From contig CAVUVQ010000025.1 of the NCBI GenBank assembly GCA_963744875.1, forward strand, positions 1 through 64,000: 64,000 nucleotides of DNA. Reading direction: 5' to 3'. The notes beneath the pieces were generated by a model. The model ran no database searches, was not told where the DNA came from, and worked only from the letters and a program-made list of their open reading frames with translations. This document shows, in pieces, positions 9,589 through 18,979 of this stretch. The first letter of the stretch is position 1, and each line of letters starts with the position of its first letter. Source of the DNA: JACDAE01 sp963744875. GTDB taxonomy: Bacteria; Chloroflexota; Ktedonobacteria; Ktedonobacterales; Ktedonobacteraceae. The translations under genes were made by a program, and so were the position numbers.

Positions 9589-10842
9589 CTATTCTACAAC
9601 CTGTAAGTTGCGAATAATAAAGCATAGAGAGGCTATCCCCGCGATCCCTTGCCCAACGATCCAACCCCAGCCGATACCAACCAGCTTACCAGAGATAAAA
9701 GCATAGGAGAGCCACAAGGTAAGAACGGCTGCAAAGACATTCGCAACAATTAACGATTTTATCTGGTGTCTTACATTCATGATTGCGTTAGAAACTAAAA
9801 GCAATGCCGTAAATAATGTAGATATACTATAAAGTTGTAAAAAGCTGAAGGCTTCGAGGGCATAACTCTTGCCAAAAAATCTTAAAAATATATTGCCCGC
9901 AACTACTATAATCGCAGTCGCAGGAAGAAGGATTGCAAAAATAGTTAAAATAGCTTTTTTGACATGTTGCTTAAGTTCATGTTCATCGTATGAACCTTCA
10001 GTCAGTAGTGCCTGGGAAGTTGCTGTAGGGATAATGAGCAGGATGTTTTGAATCATTGACGCGATATAATAATATGCCACAAATTTTGCGGAGAGAACAT
10101 TTAATATGATGACTGGCAAGATGAGCGCGGGCATATTGAACATAAAATCAGCCATGTAGTTAGCGAATGAATATGCTGAGGTTTTTCTCACCAGGGGAAT
10201 ATTCACTGCCATTGAGGGCCGGATTTTAAATCTGGTGATGAGTATGGTGACGCTGATGAGGACACCGAGAGCGAAGGCTGATGCAGTAGATGAAAAGATA
10301 CCATAAGCACCGAGTGTGATGAGCGCAAATGGGAGCACCAGTTTTACTATACTGATGATGATATTTTTTATCAGGATATTCCCCGCCGCTCTGAAGGCCA
10401 TAAAAGTACTTTCAACAAGAATATTCCAGGAGCAAAAAATGACAAAAAGGATGAAAGAGATGCTATAGAAGAGATTTGAGCGTAGAAATAGCAATTGAGG
10501 GGAGAAGAACTGTAATCCAAGCAAAAATACAGCGGTGGAAAGAAAAGTAACAATTGTTACGATGACAAAGGTGGAATTAATTAATTCGTTTTTCTGGGTA
10601 GATTTGGGAAGGTAGCGATTTAGACTGACGTTTAGGCCCAGGATGGTGAAGCTGCTTAACAACGTCATGATAGAGATAAGGGTCGTAGCGATACCGACGC
10701 TTTCCGTTTTATACAGTCGTGCTATGATGATCCAAAAGATAAACCCCAATCCACCCAATATGAATGTGCTTGCCATATTAAAGAGAGAATTTCTATAAAG
10801 AGGGTCGGTCATAATGTGCTTATAGATAATCTTGAGGTTCAT
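9589..10842 (-). CDS. oligosaccharide flippase, Wzx/MOP superfamily
   Basis: A 417-residue integral membrane protein with about 12-14 hydrophobic segments; NMASTFILGGLGFIFWIIIA near the N-terminus is typical of the first helix of Wzx-type flippases, and NRYLPKS follows helix two. It would move lipid-linked oligosaccharide units across the membrane. The frame runs up to 10902, but ATG 10842 has AGAAGGAAT upstream and begins right before the expected N-terminus. It is the first gene of the minus-strand pair with the GH5-like hydrolase. The A+T-rich composition matches the neighbouring glycosyltransferases. Confidence 0.85.
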   Translation of the reverse strand: MNLKIIYKHIMTDPLYRNSLFNMASTFILGGLGFIFWIIIARLYKTESVGIATTLISIMTLLSSFTILGLNVSLNRYLPKSTQKNELINSTFVIVTIVTFLSTAVFLLGLQFFSPQLLFLRSNLFYSISFILFVIFCSWNILVESTFMAFRAAGNILIKNIIISIVKLVLPFALITLGAYGIFSSTASAFALGVLISVTILITRFKIRPSMAVNIPLVRKTSAYSFANYMADFMFNMPALILPVIILNVLSAKFVAYYYIASMIQNILLIIPTATSQALLTEGSYDEHELKQHVKKAILTIFAILLPATAIIVVAGNIFLRFFGKSYALEAFSFLQLYSISTLFTALLLVSNAIMNVRHQIKSLIVANVFAAVLTLWLSYAFISGKLVGIGWGWIVGQGIAGIASLCFIIRNLQVVE

Positions 10843-11124
10843 TTTATTTCTATTCCTTCTCCCATCGTGATGAAATAGATGAGGAGTCAAGGCGTTCTCC
10901 ATTACATGATCATAAGATCATAATAGCACTGCCCTCTAGAAATCGAGGTCGCCTCTCAACGAATGGTTGATGCCAATTTTTCAATAGGATAGCCAACCCT
11001 AAAGTATTGTTTTATGGTGCCGATAGCTGTAAGTAGACTCGTTGCTACAAGCTTGTGGCAATAACAACGATTGATGGTGTTATTTACCCTTTCATCGTTA
11101 GTAATTTTTTAAGGAATGACTGCA

Positions 11125-11805
11125 ATGAGAACAATTCACTACAGCATCCGCCTGATCCTTGTGCTTGTCATCGTCTCGCTCATCTATCTGAGCGCGACCA
11201 GTTTATTTCACCAGGCGGTCCAGATTCCAGTACTACTTACGCTCCTTTTTATAACACTTTGTACAGAGCGCCTATGGAAGTTGCTAGCATGGCTAAGCCC
11301 TGTCATGGGAGCGGTGGACACGAAGGAGCAAGAACGGATTGTTGAGTATGAGTTGACGCGTTCACAACGCTATAATTCTCCTCTGGTGGTTGCGGCTCTA
11401 AATGAAAAAAAGCGCATCTCATTGAATATGGTTGCTCAAAATCTTCGCACCACTGATATCATATTACGCAGTTCTGCTGGTTACTTGTTGATCCTTCTAC
11501 CTGGTGTAACGCTTGAAAAGGCCACTCAGCCTTTAGAGCGCCTGGCTATGATGCTTCCAATCAAGGATGTCGTAGTAGCTGATGAAAAGATGCTTCAGAT
11601 TATGGTGAAGACACAGCGAGGCAATGGCAAAGATGAAATAGGAAATATCTCTCCCGCAGAATTCAGAAAAACGTGTATCCAGGCGTTAGAGGCCAGATGT
11701 GCAAGCATCGCATCAAGCGCGAATGAGACTGATGAGGCGGTCATTTATCCTCTGCTAGACCTGTCGGAGGCGCAAATAGTGCCTGATAGGAAAATACTGT
11801 CATGA
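11125..11805 (+). CDS. membrane protein with degenerate GGDEF-like domain
   Basis: Two N-terminal hydrophobic helices (about residues 8-55) lead into a cytoplasmic domain. It aligns by eye with the start of GGDEF domains: YELTRSQRYNSPLVVAAL matches the usual ExxRAxRYxxPLSLLLLD. LRTTDIILRSSAGYLLILLP stands where LRxxDxxxRxGGDEFxxLLP is expected. The GGDEF signature itself is lost (SSAGYL), so cyclic-di-GMP synthesis is not expected; a structural or nucleotide-sensing role is possible. ATG 11125 is chosen over 11116 because AAGGA sits about ten bases upstream. It overlaps the GT2 gene by 4 bp (ATGA), which suggests partnership with that enzyme. Confidence 0.65.
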   Translation: MRTIHYSIRLILVLVIVSLIYLSATSLFHQAVQIPVLLTLLFITLCTERLWKLLAWLSPVMGAVDTKEQERIVEYELTRSQRYNSPLVVAALNEKKRISLNMVAQNLRTTDIILRSSAGYLLILLPGVTLEKATQPLERLAMMLPIKDVVVADEKMLQIMVKTQRGNGKDEIGNISPAEFRKTCIQALEARCASIASSANETDEAVIYPLLDLSEAQIVPDRKILS

Positions 11806-12572
11806 AAAAAGAAAAGGTTGCCATTTTAATTCCATGTTATAACGAAGAGCTGGGTATCGCTAAAGTGATCGAAAAAATTCCTTATCAGCTCTTAGAGGCA
11901 AATGGTTTTGAACCCAGCGTAATTGTGATTGACAACAACTCAACTGATCGAACTGCCGAAGTTGCAGCGAGCATGGGAGTCCGCGTTATTTCTGAGAAGG
12001 CAAAAGGCAAAGGGAATGCGATGCGCACAGGGTTTGCCAGTATTGGAAGCGATATTGCGTATGTCACCATGCTGGATGGGGATAATACATACGATCCTCG
12101 TGAAATGTTGCGGCTGATCGAGCCACTGAAGAGTGGTTTTTGTGATGTGGTGATTGGTTCTCGACTGGGAGGGAGAGTGACGAAAAATGCCTTTAAGGCG
12201 CAAAACCGTTTCGTCAATATACTTTATACATCTTTAGTGAGGCGCTTTTATGGGGCAAATATCACCGACGTGTTAAGTGGCTTTTTTGCCTGGCGAGGAG
12301 ACGTGGTCATAGGAATGCGAGATCATTTACAATCAGGTGGGTTTAGTATTGAAATGGAAATGATCTCGAAAATGGTAAAACTGGATTATGCCATTTATTC
12401 CGTGCCAATTACCTATAGCGTCCGCGAAGGGGAAACGAAAATTGAGTCACTCAAAGATGGTGTAAAGATCATCATGACCTTCTCACAGAATCTTTTCTGG
12501 GTTCCATCAGATGCATTGGTAACTGCTCAGATCCTCCAGGGGACCGGTAACAGGGTCTCAGCTCAACTGTGA
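11802..12572 (+). CDS. glycosyltransferase family 2, polyprenyl-phosphate type
   Basis: A 256-residue GT-A enzyme without membrane helices. It has AILIPCYNEELGIAKVI at the start, DNNSTD at about residues 46-51, and DGDNTYDP (metal-binding DxD region) near residue 90. This is the pattern of dolichyl/undecaprenyl-phosphate sugar transferases, which load a hexose on the lipid carrier. It starts inside the stop of the degenerate GGDEF gene. The frame ends 10 bp before a palindromic repeat. Confidence 0.88.
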   Translation: MKKEKVAILIPCYNEELGIAKVIEKIPYQLLEANGFEPSVIVIDNNSTDRTAEVAASMGVRVISEKAKGKGNAMRTGFASIGSDIAYVTMLDGDNTYDPREMLRLIEPLKSGFCDVVIGSRLGGRVTKNAFKAQNRFVNILYTSLVRRFYGANITDVLSGFFAWRGDVVIGMRDHLQSGGFSIEMEMISKMVKLDYAIYSVPITYSVREGETKIESLKDGVKIIMTFSQNLFWVPSDALVTAQILQGTGNRVSAQL

Positions 12573-12581
12573 TCTGAGCCG

Positions 12582-12660
12582 AGAGGCGGGACATGGCGTA
12601 AGCCGGTTTCCCAACGAACATGATTGTGGCACCCTGTCGCATACCAGGTTCCGCCTCTAC
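12582..12660. repeat. imperfect palindromic repeat ending in GTAGAGGCGG
   Basis: GAGGCGGGACATGG at the left matches the reverse complement of the right end (GAGGCGGAACCTGG) with two mismatches, and the similarity continues weakly inward. The ends resemble the GTAGGGGCG family but the interior differs. It may be a diverged copy. It sits in the 249-bp gap between the GT2 and the small membrane protein. Confidence 0.4.
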
Positions 12661-12754
12661 GCCTCTTCCCAACGTTTCCCTTGCAAGGATGCAGTCCCTC
12701 TGGATATTCTCCTTTGTCGGCAGGGGGATTGAATGACTCTGAAAATTTTTGGTT

Positions 12755-12790
12755 GGCTATTGTACTGTAGAAGAAAGGAACGTTGTGACC
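12755..12790 (+). promoter_or_regulatory. upstream motif shared with 1561-1600
   Basis: TGTACTGTAGAAGAAAGGAAC is 60-40 bp before ATG 12822 and nearly repeats the sequence found before the first glycosyltransferase. GGCTA lies just 5' of both copies. Confidence 0.35.
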
Positions 12791-12821
12791 GGAGGCGAAC
12801 AGATAGAAAGCGATTGTATTT

Positions 12822-13265
12822 ATGCATTTAACAACCAGGCAAATTTTCAAACGTGCATTTTTATTGATAGGGGTAATAGTAGTCGTAGTAACGCTCATTT
12901 TTTTTAACTCAAATAAAGTCTCTATTTACAATGAGCTTGTTGCTTTTGATCTCATTCCTAAACCTGAAAAACTGACTGAACTCTATTTCAATACTGTAGA
13001 TTTGCCTGATTCGGTAACCACTGATCAGGAAATTCGTTTTGCATTTGTCATCCATAATCTTGAGATGACTAATTACCAGTATAGCTATGTTGTATTCGTG
13101 AATACTCATGGCACGAGATACATCGTTGATCGTGGGACTGTATTGGTGCAAAACAATCAGTACTATGTTAAAAATGAGCAATTCCGCCTTGTACACTCAT
13201 TAGAAAGGCGAAATGTCACTGTTCAATTAACGAACAAACAAGAATCAATAGACTTCTGGATATGA
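12822..13265 (+). CDS. small membrane-anchored protein, DUF1616-like
   Basis: 147 residues: one N-terminal hydrophobic helix (about 10-30), then a beta-rich extracytoplasmic domain with FDLIPKPEKLTELYF and DQEIRFAFVIHNLE. Such stretches are seen in DUF1616-type proteins encoded next to archaeal and bacterial surface-glycan genes (tentative family). No catalytic residues are evident. It may be a structural accessory of the polysaccharide locus. The ribosome-binding site is weak. Confidence 0.55.
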   Translation: MHLTTRQIFKRAFLLIGVIVVVVTLIFFNSNKVSIYNELVAFDLIPKPEKLTELYFNTVDLPDSVTTDQEIRFAFVIHNLEMTNYQYSYVVFVNTHGTRYIVDRGTVLVQNNQYYVKNEQFRLVHSLERRNVTVQLTNKQESIDFWI

Positions 13266-13288
13266 AATATCCTGCAGTACAACCATCC

Positions 13289-13302
13289 TTTAAACGGTTA
13301 AT
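13289..13302. promoter_or_regulatory. lone LacI-type operator
   Basis: TTTAAACGGTTAAT matches the half-operator units at 14659-14685 and 38180-38193. It lies between two genes' 3' ends, 70 bp downstream of the lacI stop, not at a promoter. It may be an auxiliary site for looping. Confidence 0.45.
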
Positions 13303-13371
13303 TTAAGTGTAATCAGAGGAGTCAATATAGTTATTGGTGTTCCTCTTCCTGTTTTTGCAACACAACAGATA

Positions 13372-14385
13372 TTAGAATGCTCCCTTAATACTGGCAGTCG
13401 ATTGACGTACTTTGAGATGAGGACTGACCAGAATTTTAAGAGGCTCTTCGGGAACGTCCCTTGCCTGGACATAACGCAACAACAATTCAGTGGCGGCGCG
13501 GGCCATCTCGCGTTTTGGAATACTGATCGTTGTGAGAGGTGGATGTGCATGGGCTGCTTGACTGATGTCATCTACGCCTACCACGGCAATATCATGTGGC
13601 ACCGATAAGCCCTGGCTTACGATGGCTTCAATCGCACCTAAAGCCATCCAGTCATTCCCTGCAAAAATCCCTGTGGGTGGTGTTGGGAGGGCCAACAACT
13701 CCAACGCACCTTGATAGCCACTTTCAAATGATGAGTTGCCCTGGCGAATATACTCTGGCGGAGCAGACAACCCGGCCTCTACCAGGGCCGTCTCGAATCC
13801 TCTGCGCCGTGTCAATTGCACAGGTTCTTCTATAATAGCTGCAATATGACGATGGCCACATTCTATCAGATGGCGCGTAGCCAGTTCGCCTGCCAGACGG
13901 AAATCGATGTCTATAATGGGCAATGTCTGGGTGTATTGGTCTTGATTCCACACGCTCAGCACTACCTCTTTTCCCCCATCTTTGAGCGCCAGGACATCAA
14001 CAATATCAGCAGCCATGCCCATTACGATGAAACCGTCTACCCAGCGGCTAGCCATACGTTCCAGGTGACGTTTGCCCTCTTCCAGAGAATTATGCGTCAT
14101 ACTCAAGAGCAACTGGTAATCGTGCTGATCGGAAACACGCTCGACCTCTTCCACCACTTCGGCAAAAAAGGGATTTGAAAGAGTTGGCACTACCAGAGCT
14201 AATGTTTTTGTCTTACCTTGTGATAACCCTCGTGCCACAAGATTTGGACGATACCCTAATTCTTCAATGGCCTCTAGAACACGTGCGCGTGTTTTCTCGC
14301 TCACAGGTACACGCTGGGTAATTACGTTGGATACGGTTGCCGTGGTTACTCTTGCCCGACGTGCGACATCTGAAATCGTTATCAT
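13372..14385 (-). CDS. LacI-family transcriptional repressor
   Basis: A 337-residue sugar-responsive repressor. The N-terminal helix-turn-helix plus hinge is clear (ISDVARRARVTTATVSNVI ... YRPNLVARGL). The periplasmic-binding-protein-like effector domain follows from about residue 60, ending in the usual VVGVDDISQAAHAHPPLTTI. ATG 14385 has GGAGGG ten bases upstream; an earlier ATG at 14403 lies in that ribosome site. It is divergent from the importer at 15223. Tandem operators at 14659-14685 lie in the promoter facing the importer, so control of that operon is inferred, and of the GH54 gene with the same operators. Confidence 0.88.
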   Translation of the reverse strand: MITISDVARRARVTTATVSNVITQRVPVSEKTRARVLEAIEELGYRPNLVARGLSQGKTKTLALVVPTLSNPFFAEVVEEVERVSDQHDYQLLLSMTHNSLEEGKRHLERMASRWVDGFIVMGMAADIVDVLALKDGGKEVVLSVWNQDQYTQTLPIIDIDFRLAGELATRHLIECGHRHIAAIIEEPVQLTRRRGFETALVEAGLSAPPEYIRQGNSSFESGYQGALELLALPTPPTGIFAGNDWMALGAIEAIVSQGLSVPHDIAVVGVDDISQAAHAHPPLTTISIPKREMARAATELLLRYVQARDVPEEPLKILVSPHLKVRQSTASIKGAF

Positions 14386-14625
14386 ACGGGATGTGCCCTC
14401 CAATTTAAGCGCATAAATCTTTTAAACTATACGATACTTTTTCATCTCCGTCAATTGTCGGGGTATATTTTAGATTTTATTCAAAATTGACATTCACTTT
14501 ATAATTCGCATCTCATCCAGATAATACTTCTTTCAAAGTGCTCTCATTGCTTGATATATCCTCTTTGACAAACATTTATAGGGGCAACTTATTTGGTGGC
14601 TGGAGGGTATTTGGATTCAAACCTC

Positions 14626-14685
14626 TTGACAAACTATGATCTCATCATTATACTGGTTTTTAATCGGTTAATTTAATCGGTTAAA
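14626..14685 (+). promoter_or_regulatory. sigma70-type promoter with tandem LacI operators
   Basis: TTGACA (14626-14631) and TATACT (14649-14654) are 17 bp apart. Immediately downstream, TTTAATCGGTTAA occurs twice head to tail (14659-14671 and 14672-14684), each an imperfect palindrome around CG. A repressor bound there would cover the start site. The promoter points to the sugar importer. Confidence 0.85.
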
Positions 14686-14689
14686 GGAC

Positions 14690-15222
14690 AAAAAATACTT
14701 GTCGTTTCTCTATTCTGAAATGCCGTGGTGTCTATTAATCACAAGGAGTTATTGCAACTTTTCCTGGCGCTTGAAGCTGTTATTGCAGATATCCTGGTTT
14801 TTCAATTTACATTATTGCGTGAGAGACACAGAAATTAGACATGAGGCATAAACCCTTCCTGGTGGTCTTGCACAACGTCACTTGTAGTTGTGTGCTGTGT
14901 AAAAGCGTTCATAGATCTAAGGCGATTTATGAAGTATAGTGTAAAGATATTTTTACGTAACGATACCATAGAACTTCGCAATGTTCCGTAGGCTGAAACA
15001 TACAATCGGGTTTCCAATGCGCTGATGAAGATACCATGTAGAAGCAGTATTGGGAGCATGGAGTGCTTCGCCTCATGCCTTATCGCCCTGATGGGCAAGA
15101 CGAAGAAGTACTATCTTTTATCCCGGCGCGTTTAGGATATGAGTGAAGCGCTTTCCCCACCAGGGAAGGTTTGTTTTGCTCACTGGACAATGTTGTCATA
15201 TTTTACGAAAGGTTGGTTCATA
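14690..15222 (+). other. long untranslated leader of the importer operon
   Basis: About 530 bp separate the promoter from the start of the binding-protein gene. I see no convincing gene here; short frames lack ribosome sites. Several small hairpins are possible, but no known riboswitch class was recognised. Confidence 0.4.
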
Positions 15223-16302
15223 ATGCAATTTTCCCGGTTTTCCCTCAAACGGTCTTTTATGACGAGCATACCCGTCATCGCAGCTTTGGGTATAACGCTT
15301 GCCGCTTGTGGAGGTAGCACGCCCGCAGCCACTACTGGTACTACTACTGGTGCGGCCTCTACCTGTGTCGTTGGTAGCAACACAAAATTCGTGAAACTCA
15401 CCAAAAGCACGGGTCTGAAAGTAGGCTGGTCACAGAATGCCCTTGATGGTGCCTGGCGTAACGCTGAAGAGGCAAGCATCGTAAGCGCTGCGAAAGCGGC
15501 TGGCGATACTTTAGTGCCGACAAATGCAAATAACTCGGATGATCAACAGGTGCAGGATATCCAGACGCTGATCAATGACCGCCCCGACCTTTTGCTGGTC
15601 GATCCACACACCGAAGATGCTGAAGTCAGTGCAGTTCTGAATGCACGTAAAAATTGTATCCCGGTTATCATTGTTGACCGTGATGTGAATGAGAGCATGG
15701 CAACACCGGGTCGTGATTTTGCGACATTTGTTGGTTCAGATTTCCAGAAGCAGGGCGCTCTTGCCGCTGATGCACTGATCGAGTCTCTGGGTGGCCCCAG
15801 CACGAAGGCAACTATCGTTGAGTTGAGTGGTACGACTGGCTCTTCCCCCGCTATCCTGCGTGGTGGTGGTTTTGATGGCGAACTTGCCACAAAAGCTCCT
15901 GGCATCAAGATTGTGGCTGAGCAGACGGCTAACTTTGCACGTGCTACAGGCCAGCAGGTTATGTCTACTTTGATCCAGCAGTACCCCAACATCAAGGGTG
16001 TTTTTGCTCATAATGATGAGATGGCTATCGGTGCTATCACAGCGCTTAAAGCTGCCGGCAAAAAGCCTGGAACGGATATCAAGGTTGTTTCTATTGATGG
16101 AACTAAAGATGCCATTAACCTGGTGCTTGCCGGTGAAGAGTATGCGGTTGTTCAATCAAATCCACGCCTGGGTAACCTGGTTTTCCAGACCGTCGGCGAG
16201 TATGCCAAGGGTCAGGATCTACCTGCGTGGGTTGTGCAGCCGGATAAAGTCTTCAAGCTTGCTGATGGAACGGCAAAAGCTTACTCCCCAGATGCGTTCT
16301 AA
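15223..16302 (+). CDS. sugar ABC transporter substrate-binding lipoprotein, YtfQ/RbsB type
   Basis: A 359-residue secreted lipoprotein: the charged start and hydrophobic core end in a lipobox LAAC near residues 23-26, followed by a Thr/Ala-rich linker. The type-1 periplasmic-binding fold shows DLLLVDPHTEDAEVSAVL, GVFAHNDEMAIGAI and KVVSIDGTKDAI. ATG 15223 is preferred (AAAGG ten bases upstream) over the extended frame from 15139, which lacks a signal peptide at its start. It opens a four-gene operon with one double ATPase and two permeases, the layout of YtfQRT/YjfF (galactofuranose) and of related arabinose importers. The ligand is thus likely an aldose in furanose or pentose form (inference). 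Confidence 0.85.
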   Translation: MQFSRFSLKRSFMTSIPVIAALGITLAACGGSTPAATTGTTTGAASTCVVGSNTKFVKLTKSTGLKVGWSQNALDGAWRNAEEASIVSAAKAAGDTLVPTNANNSDDQQVQDIQTLINDRPDLLLVDPHTEDAEVSAVLNARKNCIPVIIVDRDVNESMATPGRDFATFVGSDFQKQGALAADALIESLGGPSTKATIVELSGTTGSSPAILRGGGFDGELATKAPGIKIVAEQTANFARATGQQVMSTLIQQYPNIKGVFAHNDEMAIGAITALKAAGKKPGTDIKVVSIDGTKDAINLVLAGEEYAVVQSNPRLGNLVFQTVGEYAKGQDLPAWVVQPDKVFKLADGTAKAYSPDAF

Positions 16303-16382
16303 TCTTCTTTAACGCATGGGCACTGTTCCGCTATCACATTCCATCCTGGTGATAGCGGAATGGTGTTCTCAGGAGGTAGCTT

Positions 16383-17927
16383 ATGCCAGAAAGCAACGTG
16401 CTTCTGCAAATGGAGCACATCACCAAACGTTTTACCGGTTCCGTTGCCCTCTCAGATGCTTCGATCCATGTTGAGCATGGTGAAGTGCATGCGCTCATTG
16501 GTCAGAATGGGGCTGGCAAATCGACCCTCATCAAGATTCTCACAGGCGTCTATAGTTATGATGAAGGCACTATTTTCTTTGATGGGCAAAACAGGACGTT
16601 TCATTCAACCCAGCAGGCGCAGCGTGAGGGAATCAGCACGATCTATCAAGAGATCAATCTTGTCCCCTATCGTAGTGTGGCGGAGAATATTTTTTTAGGC
16701 CGTGAACTCTTTCGCTGGGGATTGCTCGACTGGCGCAAAATGCATAGGGAGACCAGTGCTCTGCTGGAACGACTCCATATCTCGGTCGACGTAACAAAGC
16801 CTCTCAATACATATAGCACTGCAACTCAGCAAATGGTAGCTATTGCGCGTGCCATTTCCTTTAAGAGCAAGTTGGTGATCATGGATGAACCCACCTCCTC
16901 GCTCAATGATGATGAAGTGGCGACTCTTTTTGGCGTAATTCGCCAGTTGAAAGCGGACGGTGTTGCAACCATCTTCGTGAGCCATCGCCTCGATGAGTTG
17001 TATGCGATCTGTGATGGCATCACCATTTTGCGTGATGGCGTGACGATCGATGAGCGACCGATCAATACAATTAGCAAGCTCGAATTAGTGGCAAAGATGC
17101 TTGGCAAAGATCTGGGTAGTGTACAAAAGAGTGGTCAGACCAACTTCGATGCTAGCCGCCATCATGTCGAGAAAAAAGAGGTTCTTGCTGCGGAAGGCCT
17201 CCGTGAAGGTGTCAGGTTACGCAATGCCAGCGTCAAAGTGCATGCTGGTGAGATTGTTGGCCTGGCTGGATTACTTGGTTCTGGTCGTAGCGAAGTCGCA
17301 CGTGCCATTTTTGGAGCTGATACTATTACGGGCGGAAAAATTTCGATTGATGGCAACGAAGTTCATTTCCACGGACCCGAAGATGCCATTCGTGCAGGCC
17401 TCGGTTTTTGTTCGGAGGACCGCAAAGTTGATGGCATTATTCCAGATCTCTCCGTACGCGAAAATCTCACGCTGGCTGCTCTCCCTACGCTGACACGTTC
17501 AGGCATTGTTGATCGTAAGAAGCAAGAACAGATCGTTGATCGTTTTATTGAGCGCTTAGGCATTAAAACCGCTGGACCTGATCAAAAGATCCGTGAACTA
17601 TCTGGTGGTAATCAACAAAAAGTCTTACTGGCACGCTGGATGTGTTTGAATCCGCGCTTATTATTGCTTGATGAGCCAACGCGTGGGATTGATGTTGGAG
17701 CCAAAGGTGAGATACAGAAACTCATCGAGGAACTGGCGGAATTTGGTATGGGTGTGTTATTGATCTCCTCCGAGCTTGAAGAGATTATCGAAGGAAGCGA
17801 CCACGTGGTGGTACTCCATGATGGTACAACCGTGGCCGAACTTTTGCGTGCCGATATAAGCCAGGATGCCATCCTGACCGCTATGGCGCATAGTGAGGCG
17901 GATTCTGGCACAGGAGAAGCCTTATGA
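16383..17927 (+). CDS. sugar ABC transporter ATP-binding protein, double ABC domain
   Basis: 514 residues with two fused nucleotide-binding domains, as in RbsA/MglA/YtfR. The first has Walker A GQNGAGKST near residue 40 and VIMDEPTSSLNDDE. The second has the degenerate GLLGSGRSE loop typical of this subfamily, an intact signature LSGGNQQKVLLAR near 406 and LLLDEPTRGIDVG. It powers the two permeases that follow. AGGAGG lies 7 bp before ATG 16383, and the gene overlaps the next by 4 bp. Confidence 0.92.
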   Translation: MPESNVLLQMEHITKRFTGSVALSDASIHVEHGEVHALIGQNGAGKSTLIKILTGVYSYDEGTIFFDGQNRTFHSTQQAQREGISTIYQEINLVPYRSVAENIFLGRELFRWGLLDWRKMHRETSALLERLHISVDVTKPLNTYSTATQQMVAIARAISFKSKLVIMDEPTSSLNDDEVATLFGVIRQLKADGVATIFVSHRLDELYAICDGITILRDGVTIDERPINTISKLELVAKMLGKDLGSVQKSGQTNFDASRHHVEKKEVLAAEGLREGVRLRNASVKVHAGEIVGLAGLLGSGRSEVARAIFGADTITGGKISIDGNEVHFHGPEDAIRAGLGFCSEDRKVDGIIPDLSVRENLTLAALPTLTRSGIVDRKKQEQIVDRFIERLGIKTAGPDQKIRELSGGNQQKVLLARWMCLNPRLLLLDEPTRGIDVGAKGEIQKLIEELAEFGMGVLLISSELEEIIEGSDHVVVLHDGTTVAELLRADISQDAILTAMAHSEADSGTGEAL

Positions 17928-18922
17928 TACGATTAGAGCAGCGTTTGACTGCGCTCAAAGTGCCCCACAATATGCGTACTATCGGACAGGATTATGGAGC
18001 ATTGATTGCGCTCGTCGTGCTTATTATCTTCAATCTGTTGTTTACGACTCAATTCAGCTCGGTGATTGCGATCACGAACCTGCTGGTGCATGTGACCCCG
18101 ACGCTGATTCTGGGCGTAGGGATGACCCTGGTGATTGCCACGGGTGGTATAGACATCTCTGTTGGCTCGGTCATGGGCCTGACTGGAATACTTACCTATC
18201 TGATTTTTAGCGGAAAATTGTTTGGTATTCATAATATTGTGCTGGGCACTCTTGTTGCGATACCGATTGCACTGGCGGTTGCGGCTCTTATTGGGGCATT
18301 CAATGGGTTGCTGGTCACCCGCTTCAAAGTGCAGCCCATTGTTGCTACGCTGATTACCCTGATTACGATACGAGGCGTGGCAGAAGTCACTGTAAACGGG
18401 TTCCAATTCGCATTTTTAAGTGCTCCTATCGTAAGCTGGCTGAGTGGTAATCTGTTTGGATTTTTGCCCAGGCAGGTCATCCTTATGGCGGTCATCGTCG
18501 CTATTTTTGTCTGGCTGATGCGTGCTACATCCTTTAGCCGTTATTTGCTAGCGGCTGGTGGAAATCAATCGGCGGCTCGTCTGGCTGGTGTGCCTGTGAA
18601 TCGTATCCTGATCATCGTGTATACGATCAGTGGATTGCTGGCAGGAGTTGCGGGCCTGGCGTTTATCGCATTTGACTCAGCGGCCAATCCCGTGACCGAT
18701 GGAGTGGGTATGGAACTTGATGCGATTGCAGCGGTAGCCGTTGGAGGCACTCCATTAACAGGTGGGCGTGCGACTATTCTTGGCACAGTGATTGGTGCTA
18801 TCTTCATTCAGCTTATCCGTCAGACCCTGGTAGCACGTAATGTGCCAGATGATATTGCCAGCGTCATTATCGGAGCGCTCATTATCCTGGCGGTCTTCGT
18901 CCAGCGGCAGCGCAAAGCCTGA
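17924..18922 (+). CDS. sugar ABC transporter permease, YtfT/RbsC family
   Basis: A 332-residue membrane protein with about nine to ten helices. The conserved GMTLVIATGGIDISVGSVMGL near residue 65 and AVAVGGTPLTGGRATILGT near 265 are hallmarks of the RbsC/XylH/YtfT branch. It starts in the ATPase stop codon (ATGA). It is the first of two non-identical permeases, so the transporter is probably a heterodimer in the membrane, as in YtfT/YjfF. Confidence 0.9.
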   Translation: MIRLEQRLTALKVPHNMRTIGQDYGALIALVVLIIFNLLFTTQFSSVIAITNLLVHVTPTLILGVGMTLVIATGGIDISVGSVMGLTGILTYLIFSGKLFGIHNIVLGTLVAIPIALAVAALIGAFNGLLVTRFKVQPIVATLITLITIRGVAEVTVNGFQFAFLSAPIVSWLSGNLFGFLPRQVILMAVIVAIFVWLMRATSFSRYLLAAGGNQSAARLAGVPVNRILIIVYTISGLLAGVAGLAFIAFDSAANPVTDGVGMELDAIAAVAVGGTPLTGGRATILGTVIGAIFIQLIRQTLVARNVPDDIASVIIGALIILAVFVQRQRKA

Positions 18923-18979
18923 TGATGAGAACTGTGTGCCGCGATGCAGATGGGCACCGTTTAGGAGTATGGAGGCAGT

